Assembly (NCBI RefSeq): GCF_035978755.1
Contig: NZ_CP108414.1
Location: 5,642,001-5,706,000 of the forward strand
Length of the DNA: 64,000 bases
Direction: 5' to 3'
From: Streptomyces sp. NBC_01298
GTDB lineage: Bacteria; Actinomycetota; Actinomycetes; Streptomycetales; Streptomycetaceae
Both the position numbers and the translations under genes were made by a program. This document shows positions 19,966-27,864 of the stretch, piece by piece. The notes beneath the pieces are model-generated. The model had not been told where the DNA came from and ran no database searches. It was given only the letters and a program-made list of their open reading frames with translations. How positions within the stretch are numbered: position 1 is the stretch's first letter; each line of letters starts with the position of its first letter.

Positions 19966-22900
19966 ATGCAGACCAAGCTGGACGAAGCAAAGGCCGAGCT
20001 GCTCGCGCGGGCGGCACGGGTAGCTGAGAACAGCCCGGCCGGGGGGCTACTTCCGACTGGGTCCGAACCGGGGGAGCGTCCCGACCGGGACACGACCCTC
20101 GCCTACCTCCAGCGCTACTACCTGCACACGGCCCCGGAGGACCTGCTCGACCGGGACCCGGTCGACGTGTTCGGAGCCGCGCTCTCGCACTACCGGCTCG
20201 CGGAGAAGCGTCCGCAGGGCAAGGCGAACGTGCGCGTGCACACCCCCACGGTGGAGGAGAACGGCTGGACCTCCAGCCACTCCGTCGTCGAGGTGGTCAC
20301 CGACGACATGCCCTTCCTCGTGGACTCGGTGACGAACGAGCTGTCCCGCCACGGGCGCGGCATCCATGTCGTGATCCACCCGCAGGTGGTCGTCCGCCGC
20401 GACGTCACCGGCAAGCTGATCGAGATCCTCGGCCCCGACTGCGACGCGCACGGTCCCCGCACCGCGCGCCCCCACGACTCCCTCGTCGAGTCCTGGATCC
20501 ACGTCGAGATCGACCGCGAGACGGACAAGGCCGACCTCAAGCAGATCACCGCCGATCTGCAGCGCGTCCTGTCCGACGTGCGCGAGTCCGTCGAGGACTG
20601 GGAGAAGATGCGCGACGCGGCGCTGCGCATCGCGCAGGAGCTGCCCGAGGAGCCGACCGCCCCGGACCTGCGCGAGTACGAGCTCGAAGAGGCCCGCGAG
20701 CTGCTGCGCTGGCTCGCCGACGACCACTTCACCTTCCTCGGCTACCGCGAGTACAACCTCGTCGACGGCGACTCCCTGTCCGCCGTGCCCGGCACCGGCC
20801 TCGGCATCCTGCGCTCCGACCCGCTGCACCACGGCCAGGATGAGGCGCACCCCGTCTCCCCGTCCTTCAACCGGCTGCCGGCCGACGCCCGCGCCAAGGC
20901 CCGCGAGCACCGCCTGCTGGTGCTGACCAAGGCCAACAGCCGCTCCACCGTCCACCGCCCGTCGTACCTCGACTACGTCGGCGTGAAGAAGTTCGACGCC
21001 GAGGGCAACGTCGTCGGCGAGCGCCGCTTCCTCGGCCTGTTCTCCTCCGCCGCGTACACCGAGTCGGTGCGCCGGGTCCCGGTCATCCGCCGCAAGGTCG
21101 CCGAGGTCCTGGAGGGCGCGGGCTTCGCCCCGTCCAGCCACGACGGCCGCGACCTGCTCCAGATCCTGGAGACGTACCCGCGCGACGAGCTGTTCCAGAC
21201 CCCGGTCGACCAGCTCCAGGCCATCGCCACCTCCGTGCTGTACCTCCAGGAGCGCCGCCGGCTGCGGCTGTACCTGCGCCAGGACGAGTACGGGCGCTAC
21301 TACTCCGCGCTGGTCTACCTCCCGCGCGACCGCTACACCACCGGCGTGCGGCTGCGGCTGATCGCGATCCTGCAGGAGGAGCTCGACGGCATCAGCGTCG
21401 ACTTCACCGCCTGGAACACCGAGTCGATCCTCTCCCGCATCCACTTCGTCGTCCGCGTCCCGCAGGGCACCGAGCTGCCCGTGCTGACCGACGCCGACGT
21501 CGAGCGGATCGAGGGACGCCTGGTGGAGGCCGCCCGCTCCTGGGCCGACGGCTTCGGCGAGGCGCTCGTCGCGGAGCTGGGCGAGGAGCGCGCCGCCGAG
21601 CTGCTGCGCAAGTACTCCAACTCCTTCCCCGAGGGCTACAAGGCCGACCACTCGCCGCGCTCGGCCGTGGCGGACCTGTGCCACCTGGAGCGGCTGAACG
21701 CCAGCGACCGCGAGTTCGCGCTGTCGCTGTACGAGCCGGTCGGCGCGGGCCCCGGCGAACGCCGGTTCAAGATCTACCGCACGGGCGAGCAGGTCTCGCT
21801 CTCCGCGGTCCTGCCGGTCCTGCAGCGCCTGGGCGTCGAGGTCACCGACGAGCGGCCGTACGAGCTGCGCTGCACCGACCGCACCAACGCGTGGATCTAC
21901 GACTTCGGTCTGCGGATGCCGCTCCCCAGCGGCGGCGCGGACGCAGCCGGGAACGCGAACTACCTCGGCGACGACGCCCGCGAGCGGTTCCAGGACGCCT
22001 TCTCCGCGGTCTGGCGGGGCGACGCCGAGAACGACAACTTCAACACCCTGGTGCTGGGCGCCGGACTGACCTGGCGCCAGGCCGTGGTCCTGCGCGCGTA
22101 CGCCAAGTACCTGCGCCAGGCCGGTGCCACCTTCAGCCAGGACTACATGGAGGACACCCTCCGCAACAACGTCCACACCACCCGGCTGCTGGTCTCCCTC
22201 TTCGAGGCCCGGATGTCGCCCGGCCGCCAGTCCGCGGGCACCGAGCTCGTCGACGCGATGCTGGAGGAGCTGGACGGGGCCCTGGACCAGGTCGCCTCGC
22301 TGGACGAGGACCGCATCCTGCGCTCCTTCCTCACCCTCATCAAGGCGACGCTGCGCACGAACTTCTTCCAGCTCAACTCCAAGGGCGAGCAGCACTCCTA
22401 CGTGTCGATGAAGTTCGACCCGCAGGCGATCCCCGATCTGCCGGCGCCGCGTCCGGCCTTCGAGATCTGGGTCTATTCCCCGCGCGTCGAGGGCGTCCAC
22501 CTGCGCTTCGGCAAGGTCGCCCGGGGCGGCCTGCGCTGGTCCGACCGCCGCGAGGACTTCCGTACGGAGATCCTCGGCCTGGTCAAGGCGCAGATGGTCA
22601 AGAACACCGTCATCGTGCCCGTCGGCGCCAAGGGCGGCTTCGTCGCCAAGAACCTCCCCGACCCGTCGGTGGACCGCGACGCCTGGCTCGCCGAGGGCAT
22701 CGCCTCGTACAAGATCTTCATCTCGGCGCTGCTCGACATCACCGACAACATGGTCGGCGGCGAGGTCGTGCGGCCCAAGGGCGTGGTCCGCCACGACGAG
22801 GACGACACCTACCTCGTCGTCGCCGCCGACAAGGGCACCGCGACCTTCTCCGACATCGCCAACGGGGTCGCGGAGTCCTACGGGTTCTGGCTCGGCGACG

Positions 22901-24948
22901 CCTTCGCCTCCGGCGGCTCGGCCGGCTACGACCACAAGGGCATGGGCATCACCGCCCGCGGCGCCTGGGAGTCCGTCAAGCGGCACTTCCGCGAGCTCGG
23001 GCACGACACCCAGACGCAGGACTTCACGGTCGTCGGCGTCGGCGACATGTCCGGCGACGTCTTCGGCAACGGCATGCTGCTCTCCGAGCACATCCGCCTG
23101 GTGGCGGCCTTCGACCACCGGCACATCTTCATCGACCCGAACCCGGACGCGGCGACCTCCTACGCCGAGCGCCGGCGCCTGTTCGAGCTGCCGCGCTCCT
23201 CGTGGGCGGACTACGACAGCTCGCTGCTGTCCGCCGGCGGCGGGATCCACCCGCGCAGCGCGAAGGCCATCCCGGTCAACGCGCAGGTCCGCGAGGCCCT
23301 CGGCATCGAGGCGGGCGTCACGAAGATGACCCCGGCCGACCTGATGAAGGCGATCCTGCACTCCCCGGTGGACCTGCTGTGGAACGGCGGCATCGGTACG
23401 TACGTCAAGGCGACGGCCGAGACGCACGCGGACGTCGGCGACAAGGCCAACGACGCGATCCGCGTCAACGGCGCCGACGTGCGGGCCAGGGTCATCGGTG
23501 AGGGCGGAAACCTGGGCCTGACCCAGCTCGGCCGCATCGAGTTCGCCCGTATCGGCGCGGGCGGCGAGGGCGGCAAGGTCAACACCGACGCCATCGACAA
23601 CAGCGCGGGCGTGGACACCTCCGACCACGAGGTGAACATCAAGATCCTGCTGAACGCGGTGGTCACCGACGGGGACCTGACCGTCAAGCAGCGCAACAAG
23701 TTCCTCGCCGAGATGACCGACGAGGTCGGCCGGCTGGTGCTGCGCAACAACTACGCGCAGAACGTGGCCCTGGCCAACGGCGCCGCCCAGGCGCCCAGCC
23801 TGCTCCACGCCCAGCAGCGCTTCATGCGCCGCCTGGGCCGTGACGGCCTGCTGGACCGCGCCCTGGAGTTCCTGCCCAACGACCGGCAGCTGCGCGAGCT
23901 GCTGAACACCGGCAAGGGCCTGACCCAGCCGGAGCTGGCCGTCCTGTTCGCCTACACCAAGATCACGGTGGCGGACGAGCTCATCCACACCGAGCTCCCG
24001 GACGACCCGTACCTCGCCCGCCTGCTGCACGCCTACTTCCCGGGCGCGCTGCTCGCGAAGTTCCCCGAGCAGGTCGACGGGCACGCGCTGCGCCGCGAGA
24101 TCATCACCACGGTGCTGGTCAACGACACCGTCAACAGCGGCGGCTCGACCTTCCTGCACCGTCTGCGCGAGGAGACCGGAGCCTCCCTGGAGGAGATCGT
24201 CCGGGCGCAGCTCGCGGCCCGCGAGATCTTCGGCCTGGCCGAGGTGTGGGACTCGGTCGAGGCCCTCGACAACAAGGTCGCCGCCGACGTCCAGACCCGG
24301 ATCCGGCTGCACTCGCGGCGCCTGGTCGAGCGCGGTACGCGCTGGCTGCTCAACAACCGGCCGCAGCCGCTCCAGATCACCGAGACCATCGAGCTCTTCT
24401 CGGAGCGGGTGGAGCGGGTCTGGTCGGACGTGCCGAAGCTGGTGCGCGGCGCGGACCTGGAGTGGTACGAGGCCGTCATGGCCGAGCTGATCGGCGAGGG
24501 CGTGCCGGAGGAGCTGGCGGCCAAGGTGGCCGGCTTCTCGTCCGCCTTCCCGACGCTGGACATCGTGGCGATCGCGGACCGGACGGGTGTGGAGCCGCTG
24601 GCCGTCGCCGAGGTGTACTACGACCTCGCCGACCGGCTGGACATCACCCAGCTGATGGACCGGATCATCGAGCTGCCGCGGGCCGACCGCTGGCAGTCGA
24701 TGGCCCGCGCGTCCATCCGCGAGGACCTGTTCTCGGCGCACGCGGCGCTGACCGCGGACGTGCTCGCGGTCGGGAACGGCACTTCGACTCCCGAGGAGCG
24801 CTTCAAGGCGTGGGAGGAGAAGAACGCGGCGATCATCGGGCGTGCGCGGACGACCCTGGACGAGATCCAGGGGTCGGACGACTTCGACCTGGCGAACCTG
24901 TCCGTCGCCATGCGGACGATGCGCTCGCTGCTGAGGGCGCACGCGTAG
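19966..24948 (+). CDS. gdhB: Large NAD-dependent glutamate dehydrogenase (about 180 kDa class)
   Basis: 1660 residues from ATG 19966. The upstream in-frame ATG 19909 would add 19 residues and lacks a good binding site. The protein has the long N-terminal regulatory part with ACT-like segments (about 1-650), the catalytic core (about 750-1270) with KNTVIVPVGAKGGFVAKN and GGLRWSDRREDFRTEILGL, the dinucleotide region VVGVGDMSGDVFGNGMLLS, and a helical C-terminal domain. This class (GDH2/Bac_GDH) was first characterised in Streptomyces clavuligerus and is conserved in the genus; it oxidises glutamate to 2-oxoglutarate and ammonium. It is transcribed alone and followed by a strong hairpin. A huge antisense frame along the whole gene is an artefact of codon bias. 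Confidence 0.97.
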   Translation: MQTKLDEAKAELLARAARVAENSPAGGLLPTGSEPGERPDRDTTLAYLQRYYLHTAPEDLLDRDPVDVFGAALSHYRLAEKRPQGKANVRVHTPTVEENGWTSSHSVVEVVTDDMPFLVDSVTNELSRHGRGIHVVIHPQVVVRRDVTGKLIEILGPDCDAHGPRTARPHDSLVESWIHVEIDRETDKADLKQITADLQRVLSDVRESVEDWEKMRDAALRIAQELPEEPTAPDLREYELEEARELLRWLADDHFTFLGYREYNLVDGDSLSAVPGTGLGILRSDPLHHGQDEAHPVSPSFNRLPADARAKAREHRLLVLTKANSRSTVHRPSYLDYVGVKKFDAEGNVVGERRFLGLFSSAAYTESVRRVPVIRRKVAEVLEGAGFAPSSHDGRDLLQILETYPRDELFQTPVDQLQAIATSVLYLQERRRLRLYLRQDEYGRYYSALVYLPRDRYTTGVRLRLIAILQEELDGISVDFTAWNTESILSRIHFVVRVPQGTELPVLTDADVERIEGRLVEAARSWADGFGEALVAELGEERAAELLRKYSNSFPEGYKADHSPRSAVADLCHLERLNASDREFALSLYEPVGAGPGERRFKIYRTGEQVSLSAVLPVLQRLGVEVTDERPYELRCTDRTNAWIYDFGLRMPLPSGGADAAGNANYLGDDARERFQDAFSAVWRGDAENDNFNTLVLGAGLTWRQAVVLRAYAKYLRQAGATFSQDYMEDTLRNNVHTTRLLVSLFEARMSPGRQSAGTELVDAMLEELDGALDQVASLDEDRILRSFLTLIKATLRTNFFQLNSKGEQHSYVSMKFDPQAIPDLPAPRPAFEIWVYSPRVEGVHLRFGKVARGGLRWSDRREDFRTEILGLVKAQMVKNTVIVPVGAKGGFVAKNLPDPSVDRDAWLAEGIASYKIFISALLDITDNMVGGEVVRPKGVVRHDEDDTYLVVAADKGTATFSDIANGVAESYGFWLGDAFASGGSAGYDHKGMGITARGAWESVKRHFRELGHDTQTQDFTVVGVGDMSGDVFGNGMLLSEHIRLVAAFDHRHIFIDPNPDAATSYAERRRLFELPRSSWADYDSSLLSAGGGIHPRSAKAIPVNAQVREALGIEAGVTKMTPADLMKAILHSPVDLLWNGGIGTYVKATAETHADVGDKANDAIRVNGADVRARVIGEGGNLGLTQLGRIEFARIGAGGEGGKVNTDAIDNSAGVDTSDHEVNIKILLNAVVTDGDLTVKQRNKFLAEMTDEVGRLVLRNNYAQNVALANGAAQAPSLLHAQQRFMRRLGRDGLLDRALEFLPNDRQLRELLNTGKGLTQPELAVLFAYTKITVADELIHTELPDDPYLARLLHAYFPGALLAKFPEQVDGHALRREIITTVLVNDTVNSGGSTFLHRLREETGASLEEIVRAQLAAREIFGLAEVWDSVEALDNKVAADVQTRIRLHSRRLVERGTRWLLNNRPQPLQITETIELFSERVERVWSDVPKLVRGADLEWYEAVMAELIGEGVPEELAAKVAGFSSAFPTLDIVAIADRTGVEPLAVAEVYYDLADRLDITQLMDRIIELPRADRWQSMARASIREDLFSAHAALTADVLAVGNGTSTPEERFKAWEEKNAAIIGRARTTLDEIQGSDDFDLANLSVAMRTMRSLLRAHA

Positions 24949-24984
24949 CCCTCACGGGCAGCGGTACGCGTACGCGTACGAGTA

Positions 24985-25028
24985 CGGGCCGGGCCCGGGA
25001 CCCTCTGGGGGGTTCCGGGCCCGGCCCG
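24985..25028. terminator. Bidirectional terminator between gdhB and ABC exporter gene
   Basis: Arms CGGGCCGGGCCCGGGACCC and GGTTCCGGGCCCGGCCCG with one mismatch, loop TCTGGGG. It lies between converging genes. Confidence 0.85.
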
Positions 25029-25047
25029 CGTTCGTGGTGCGCGGTGG

Positions 25048-25854
25048 TCAGCGCTTCTTGGTGAACGCCTCGTACGCGTCGCAGACCTCGCCGGAGGGGC
25101 CGTCCATGCGCAGGACGCCCGATTCGAGCCAGATCGCGCGGTCGCAGGTCTCGCGGACCGTGCCGATGCCGTGGCTGACGAGGAAGACGGTGCCGGCGTG
25201 TTCGCGGAGTTCTTCGATGCGGGCCTGGCTGCGGCGCTGGAAGGCGGCGTCGCCGGTGGCCAGGGCCTCGTCGATCATCAGGACGTCGTGGTCCTTGGCG
25301 GCGGCGATGGAGAACCGCAGCCGGGCGCCCATGCCGGAGGAGTAGGTGCGCATGGGCAGGCTGATGAAGTCGCCCTTCTCGTTGATGCCCGAGAAGTCGA
25401 CGATCTCCTGGTAGCGCTGGCGGATCTGCTGCTTGGTCATCCCCATGGCGAGGCCGCCGAGGACCACGTTGCGTTCGCCGGTCAGGTCGTTCATCAGGGC
25501 GGCGTTCACGCCGAGCAGCGACGGCTGGCCGTGCGAGAAGATCCGGCCGCGCGCGACCGGCTGGAGGCCGGCGATGGCGGACAGAAGCGTGGACTTGCCC
25601 GAGCCGTTGGTGCCGATCAGGCCGATGGCCTCGCCCTTGTACGCGGTGAAGCTGACGCCCTTGACGGCGTGCACCTCGCGGATGCCGGGGGCGGGCTTGC
25701 GCGAGAAGATCCGGCTCATGGCCGCGGTCGCGCCGCCCTTGCGGCCGCCCGAGCCCTGGACCTTGTAGATCACGTGGACGTCGTCGGCGATGACGGTCGG
25801 GGTACGGGTCTCGGGTGCGGGTGCGGGTGCGGGTGCGGTTGCGGTGTCAGCCAC
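25048..25854 (-). CDS. ABC transporter ATP-binding protein, teichoic-acid/polysaccharide exporter type
   Basis: 268 residues from GTG 25854, overlapping the permease gene by 8 bp. Walker A is GTNGSGKST, the signature is YSSGMGARLRFS, Walker B is VLMIDEALATGD, and the switch His is in FLVSHGI. The YSSGM signature and the short form are typical for TagH/RfbE-like exporters of cell-wall polymers and O-antigen-like glycans. The N-terminus has an Ala-Pro tract encoded by four GGTGCG-type hexamers (about 25814-25840), a slippage-prone microsatellite. With the permease and the nearby GT2/CDP-glycerol transferase it probably exports a teichoic-acid-like polymer. Confidence 0.93.
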   Translation of the reverse strand: MADTATAPAPAPAPETRTPTVIADDVHVIYKVQGSGGRKGGATAAMSRIFSRKPAPGIREVHAVKGVSFTAYKGEAIGLIGTNGSGKSTLLSAIAGLQPVARGRIFSHGQPSLLGVNAALMNDLTGERNVVLGGLAMGMTKQQIRQRYQEIVDFSGINEKGDFISLPMRTYSSGMGARLRFSIAAAKDHDVLMIDEALATGDAAFQRRSQARIEELREHAGTVFLVSHGIGTVRETCDRAIWLESGVLRMDGPSGEVCDAYEAFTKKR

Positions 25855-26806
25855 GGCCGTACTCCTCCTCTGCCTTCCAGAAGAAAACGAACCCGCCGAT
25901 GCCGGCGAGCAGGGCCCAGCCCAGGGCGACCAGCCAGACGTGCGGCGGGAGCTGGCTCGCCTGGTACGAGTCGATGAGCGCGAAGCGCATCAGGTCGATG
26001 AAGACGGCGGCGGGGTTGAGCTTGAGGGCCATCGAGACCCAGGACGGCAGGTGGTCCGTACGGAGCATCTGGTCGATCGACCACATGACGCCCGAGGCGT
26101 ACATCCAGGTCCGCAGGATGAACGGCATCAGCTGGCTGATGTCCGGGCTCTTCGCGCCGATCCGCGCCATGGCCATCGCGCAGCCGGCGCAGAAGACGGC
26201 CATGAGGACCAGGGTGGGGGCGGCGAGGAGCCAGCTCAGGGCCGGGGTCTGGCCGTAGATGAGCAGCAGGATGACCAGCGCGCCCATGGTGATCAGGAGC
26301 TGCTGGAAGAGCTGGACGACCGTGGACAGCGGCAGCGAGGCGCGCGGGAAGTGCAGGGCGCGGACCAGGCCGAGGTTCGACTGCACGGCGCGGGTGGAGG
26401 CGTTGAAGCAGCTTCCGATGAAGTCCCAGACGAAGACGCCGGTGATCAGGAACGCGATGTAGTCCGGTACGGCCTTCTGGGCGTGCATCACGACGCCGAA
26501 GATGAAGTAGTAGACGGCCGCGTTGAGCAGCGGGGTCATCAGGTGCCAGACCTGGCCGAGGCTGGCCTGGCTGTACTGGGCGTGCATCCGGGCGGTGGCG
26601 TACGCGGTCACGAAGTGACGCCGGCCCCAGAGCTGCGCGATGTAGCGGGGGAGCGTGGGGCGGGCTCCGCTGAGGGTCAGGTCGTGCGCCGCCGCCAGCT
26701 CGGCGACGGGGTCCGGAGCCTGGGTCCTGTTCTTGTCCTTGCCCTTGCCCGTGGTGCGGCCCTTGCGGTGCGAGGGGGCGGGCGGTGGCGCGGTGGTCAC
26801 TGTCAC
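25847..26806 (-). CDS. ABC-2 type permease for cell-wall polymer export (TagG-like)
   Basis: 319 residues from GTG 26806; the frame extends to 26923, but that upstream sequence contains the repeats of the promoter region and so is unlikely to be coding. The N-terminal ~70 residues are basic and cytoplasmic. Then about six membrane segments follow, including LLNAAVYYFIFGVVM, YIAFLITGVFVWDFIG, LLITMGALVILLLIYG, LVLMAVFCAGCAMAM and a last one ending FVFFWKAEEEYGRG. This fits ABC-2 permeases of the TagG/RfbA class. It is the first gene of a two-gene unit with the ATPase and is divergent from a TetR gene, which is a good candidate regulator. Confidence 0.9.
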   Translation of the reverse strand: MTVTTAPPPAPSHRKGRTTGKGKDKNRTQAPDPVAELAAAHDLTLSGARPTLPRYIAQLWGRRHFVTAYATARMHAQYSQASLGQVWHLMTPLLNAAVYYFIFGVVMHAQKAVPDYIAFLITGVFVWDFIGSCFNASTRAVQSNLGLVRALHFPRASLPLSTVVQLFQQLLITMGALVILLLIYGQTPALSWLLAAPTLVLMAVFCAGCAMAMARIGAKSPDISQLMPFILRTWMYASGVMWSIDQMLRTDHLPSWVSMALKLNPAAVFIDLMRFALIDSYQASQLPPHVWLVALGWALLAGIGGFVFFWKAEEEYGRG

Positions 26807-26843
26807 GAGGGTCGCTTTCGACGGGGGCGGGGCGTCGGGCGAT

Positions 26844-26881
26844 CGATGGGACGGGTCCGTATCGATGGAACGGGTCCGTAT
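26844..26881. promoter_or_regulatory. Two tandem 19-bp repeats in exporter/tetR intergenic region
   Basis: CGATGGGACGGGTCCGTAT (26844-26862) is followed at once by CGATGGAACGGGTCCGTAT (26863-26881), with one mismatch. A further CCGTATCG occurs near 26926. The location between a permease gene and a divergent TetR gene suggests operator function. Confidence 0.55.
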
Positions 26882-26942
26882 CGTCGCTACGGCGAGGTTA
26901 GGTCGTGACACGACGAAACGCAACCGTATCGTCGTCGCGGGT

Positions 26943-26948
26943 TATGCT
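26943..26948 (+). promoter_or_regulatory. -10 box TATGCT for tetR gene, leaderless type
   Basis: TATGCT is followed by six bases and ATG 26955, with no ribosome binding site in between. Confidence 0.5.
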
Positions 26949-26954
26949 CTGCTC

Positions 26955-27590
26955 ATGACGCCTGAGCCCCCTGCCGCCACCGCTCCCCCCGCCGCCCGCA
27001 GAGCCCCCGCGGGGGCCGCCGTCCTCCGTGAGGACGTGACCGAGGCGATCCGGACGGCAGTCGTCGAGGAGCTGGCGACGGTCGGGTTCGCGCGGATGTC
27101 GATCGAGGGCATCGCGCGGCGGGCGGGCGTCGGGAAGACGGCCGTGTATCGCCGGTGGAAGTCGAAGCTGCACCTGGTGCTCGACCTGGTGGGCGCCTTC
27201 GCCACGGACGGCCTGCCGGTGCCGTCGACGGGGTCCCTCTACGGGGACGTACGGGCGCTGCTGGAGGTGATGTCACACGTGCTGCGGCATCCGGTGGCCT
27301 CGGCGGTGATCCCCGACCTGCTGGTGGAGGCGGCGCGGAACCCGGAGATCGCCGACGCGGTACGGGGCGCGCTGCTGGAGGGGCAGCGGCGGATGGCGGA
27401 GGGGATCATCTCCGAGGCGGTCTCGCGGGGCGAGCTGCCCGTGGGGGTGGATGCGGGGCGGGCGCTGGATCTGGCGATCGGGCCGCTGTACTGGCGGCAG
27501 GTGGTGGTGCGGGACGCGGTGTCGCGGGGCTACCTGGACGACCTCGCGCGGTCCGTCGTGGCCGGGCTCACGGCCGGGCCGGCCGCCTGA
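26955..27590 (+). CDS. TetR/AcrR family transcriptional regulator
   Basis: 211 residues from ATG 26955. The frame is open for 100 codons upstream but covers the exporter promoter, so the first ATG after the -10 box is preferred. After an Ala/Pro-rich lead, the TetR HTH (about 29-75) reads IRTAVVEELATVGFARMSIEGIARRAGVGKTAVYRRWKSK, which is a strong match to the family. The C-terminal ligand domain resembles TetR_C type with LYGDVRALLEVMSHVL and LDLAIGPLYWRQVV. It is divergent from the polymer exporter operon with about 150 bp between them, containing tandem 19-bp repeats. It probably represses the exporter or itself; ligand unknown. Confidence 0.92.
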   Translation: MTPEPPAATAPPAARRAPAGAAVLREDVTEAIRTAVVEELATVGFARMSIEGIARRAGVGKTAVYRRWKSKLHLVLDLVGAFATDGLPVPSTGSLYGDVRALLEVMSHVLRHPVASAVIPDLLVEAARNPEIADAVRGALLEGQRRMAEGIISEAVSRGELPVGVDAGRALDLAIGPLYWRQVVVRDAVSRGYLDDLARSVVAGLTAGPAA

Positions 27591-27864
27591 GGGCTTGCGC
27601 TGCGCGCGGCCGTCCCTCTGCGCCCCGGCTGCGACCGTTGCCGCTGCGCGGGGCCCGGTGGGCGGGTGCGGGTGGCTCGGCCCTGCGGGGCGGAGTTCCC
27701 CTACCCGCCCTTCCGCCGTTCCCCGGGCGCTGCCCGGACCCGGTCCTCAAACGCCGGACGGGCTAGGAGGGGCAGGGGTACCGGGCTGCGCCCGGACCCC
27801 TTCTGGGGCTCCGCCCCAGACCCCGGTCCTCAAGCGCCGGACGGCTGAAAGTGGCTGCGACTGC
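27591..27864. repeat. Intergenic region with two copies of a Streptomyces-type dispersed repeat
   Basis: GGTCCTCAAACGCCGGACGG begins at 27742 and a near copy GGTCCTCAAGCGCCGGACGG at 27825. Between them lies a hairpin TGGGGC-TCC-GCCCCA (27804-27818). This type of element is widespread between Streptomyces genes in my knowledge. It may serve as a terminator for the converging tetR and glycosyltransferase genes. No gene is visible. Confidence 0.7.

Noticed and set aside
20047..24942. 1631-codon open frame antisense to gdhB
   Set aside because: It mirrors the gdhB codons exactly; high third-position GC removes stops from the complementary frame. No domain is recognisable and the plus-strand gene is beyond doubt.
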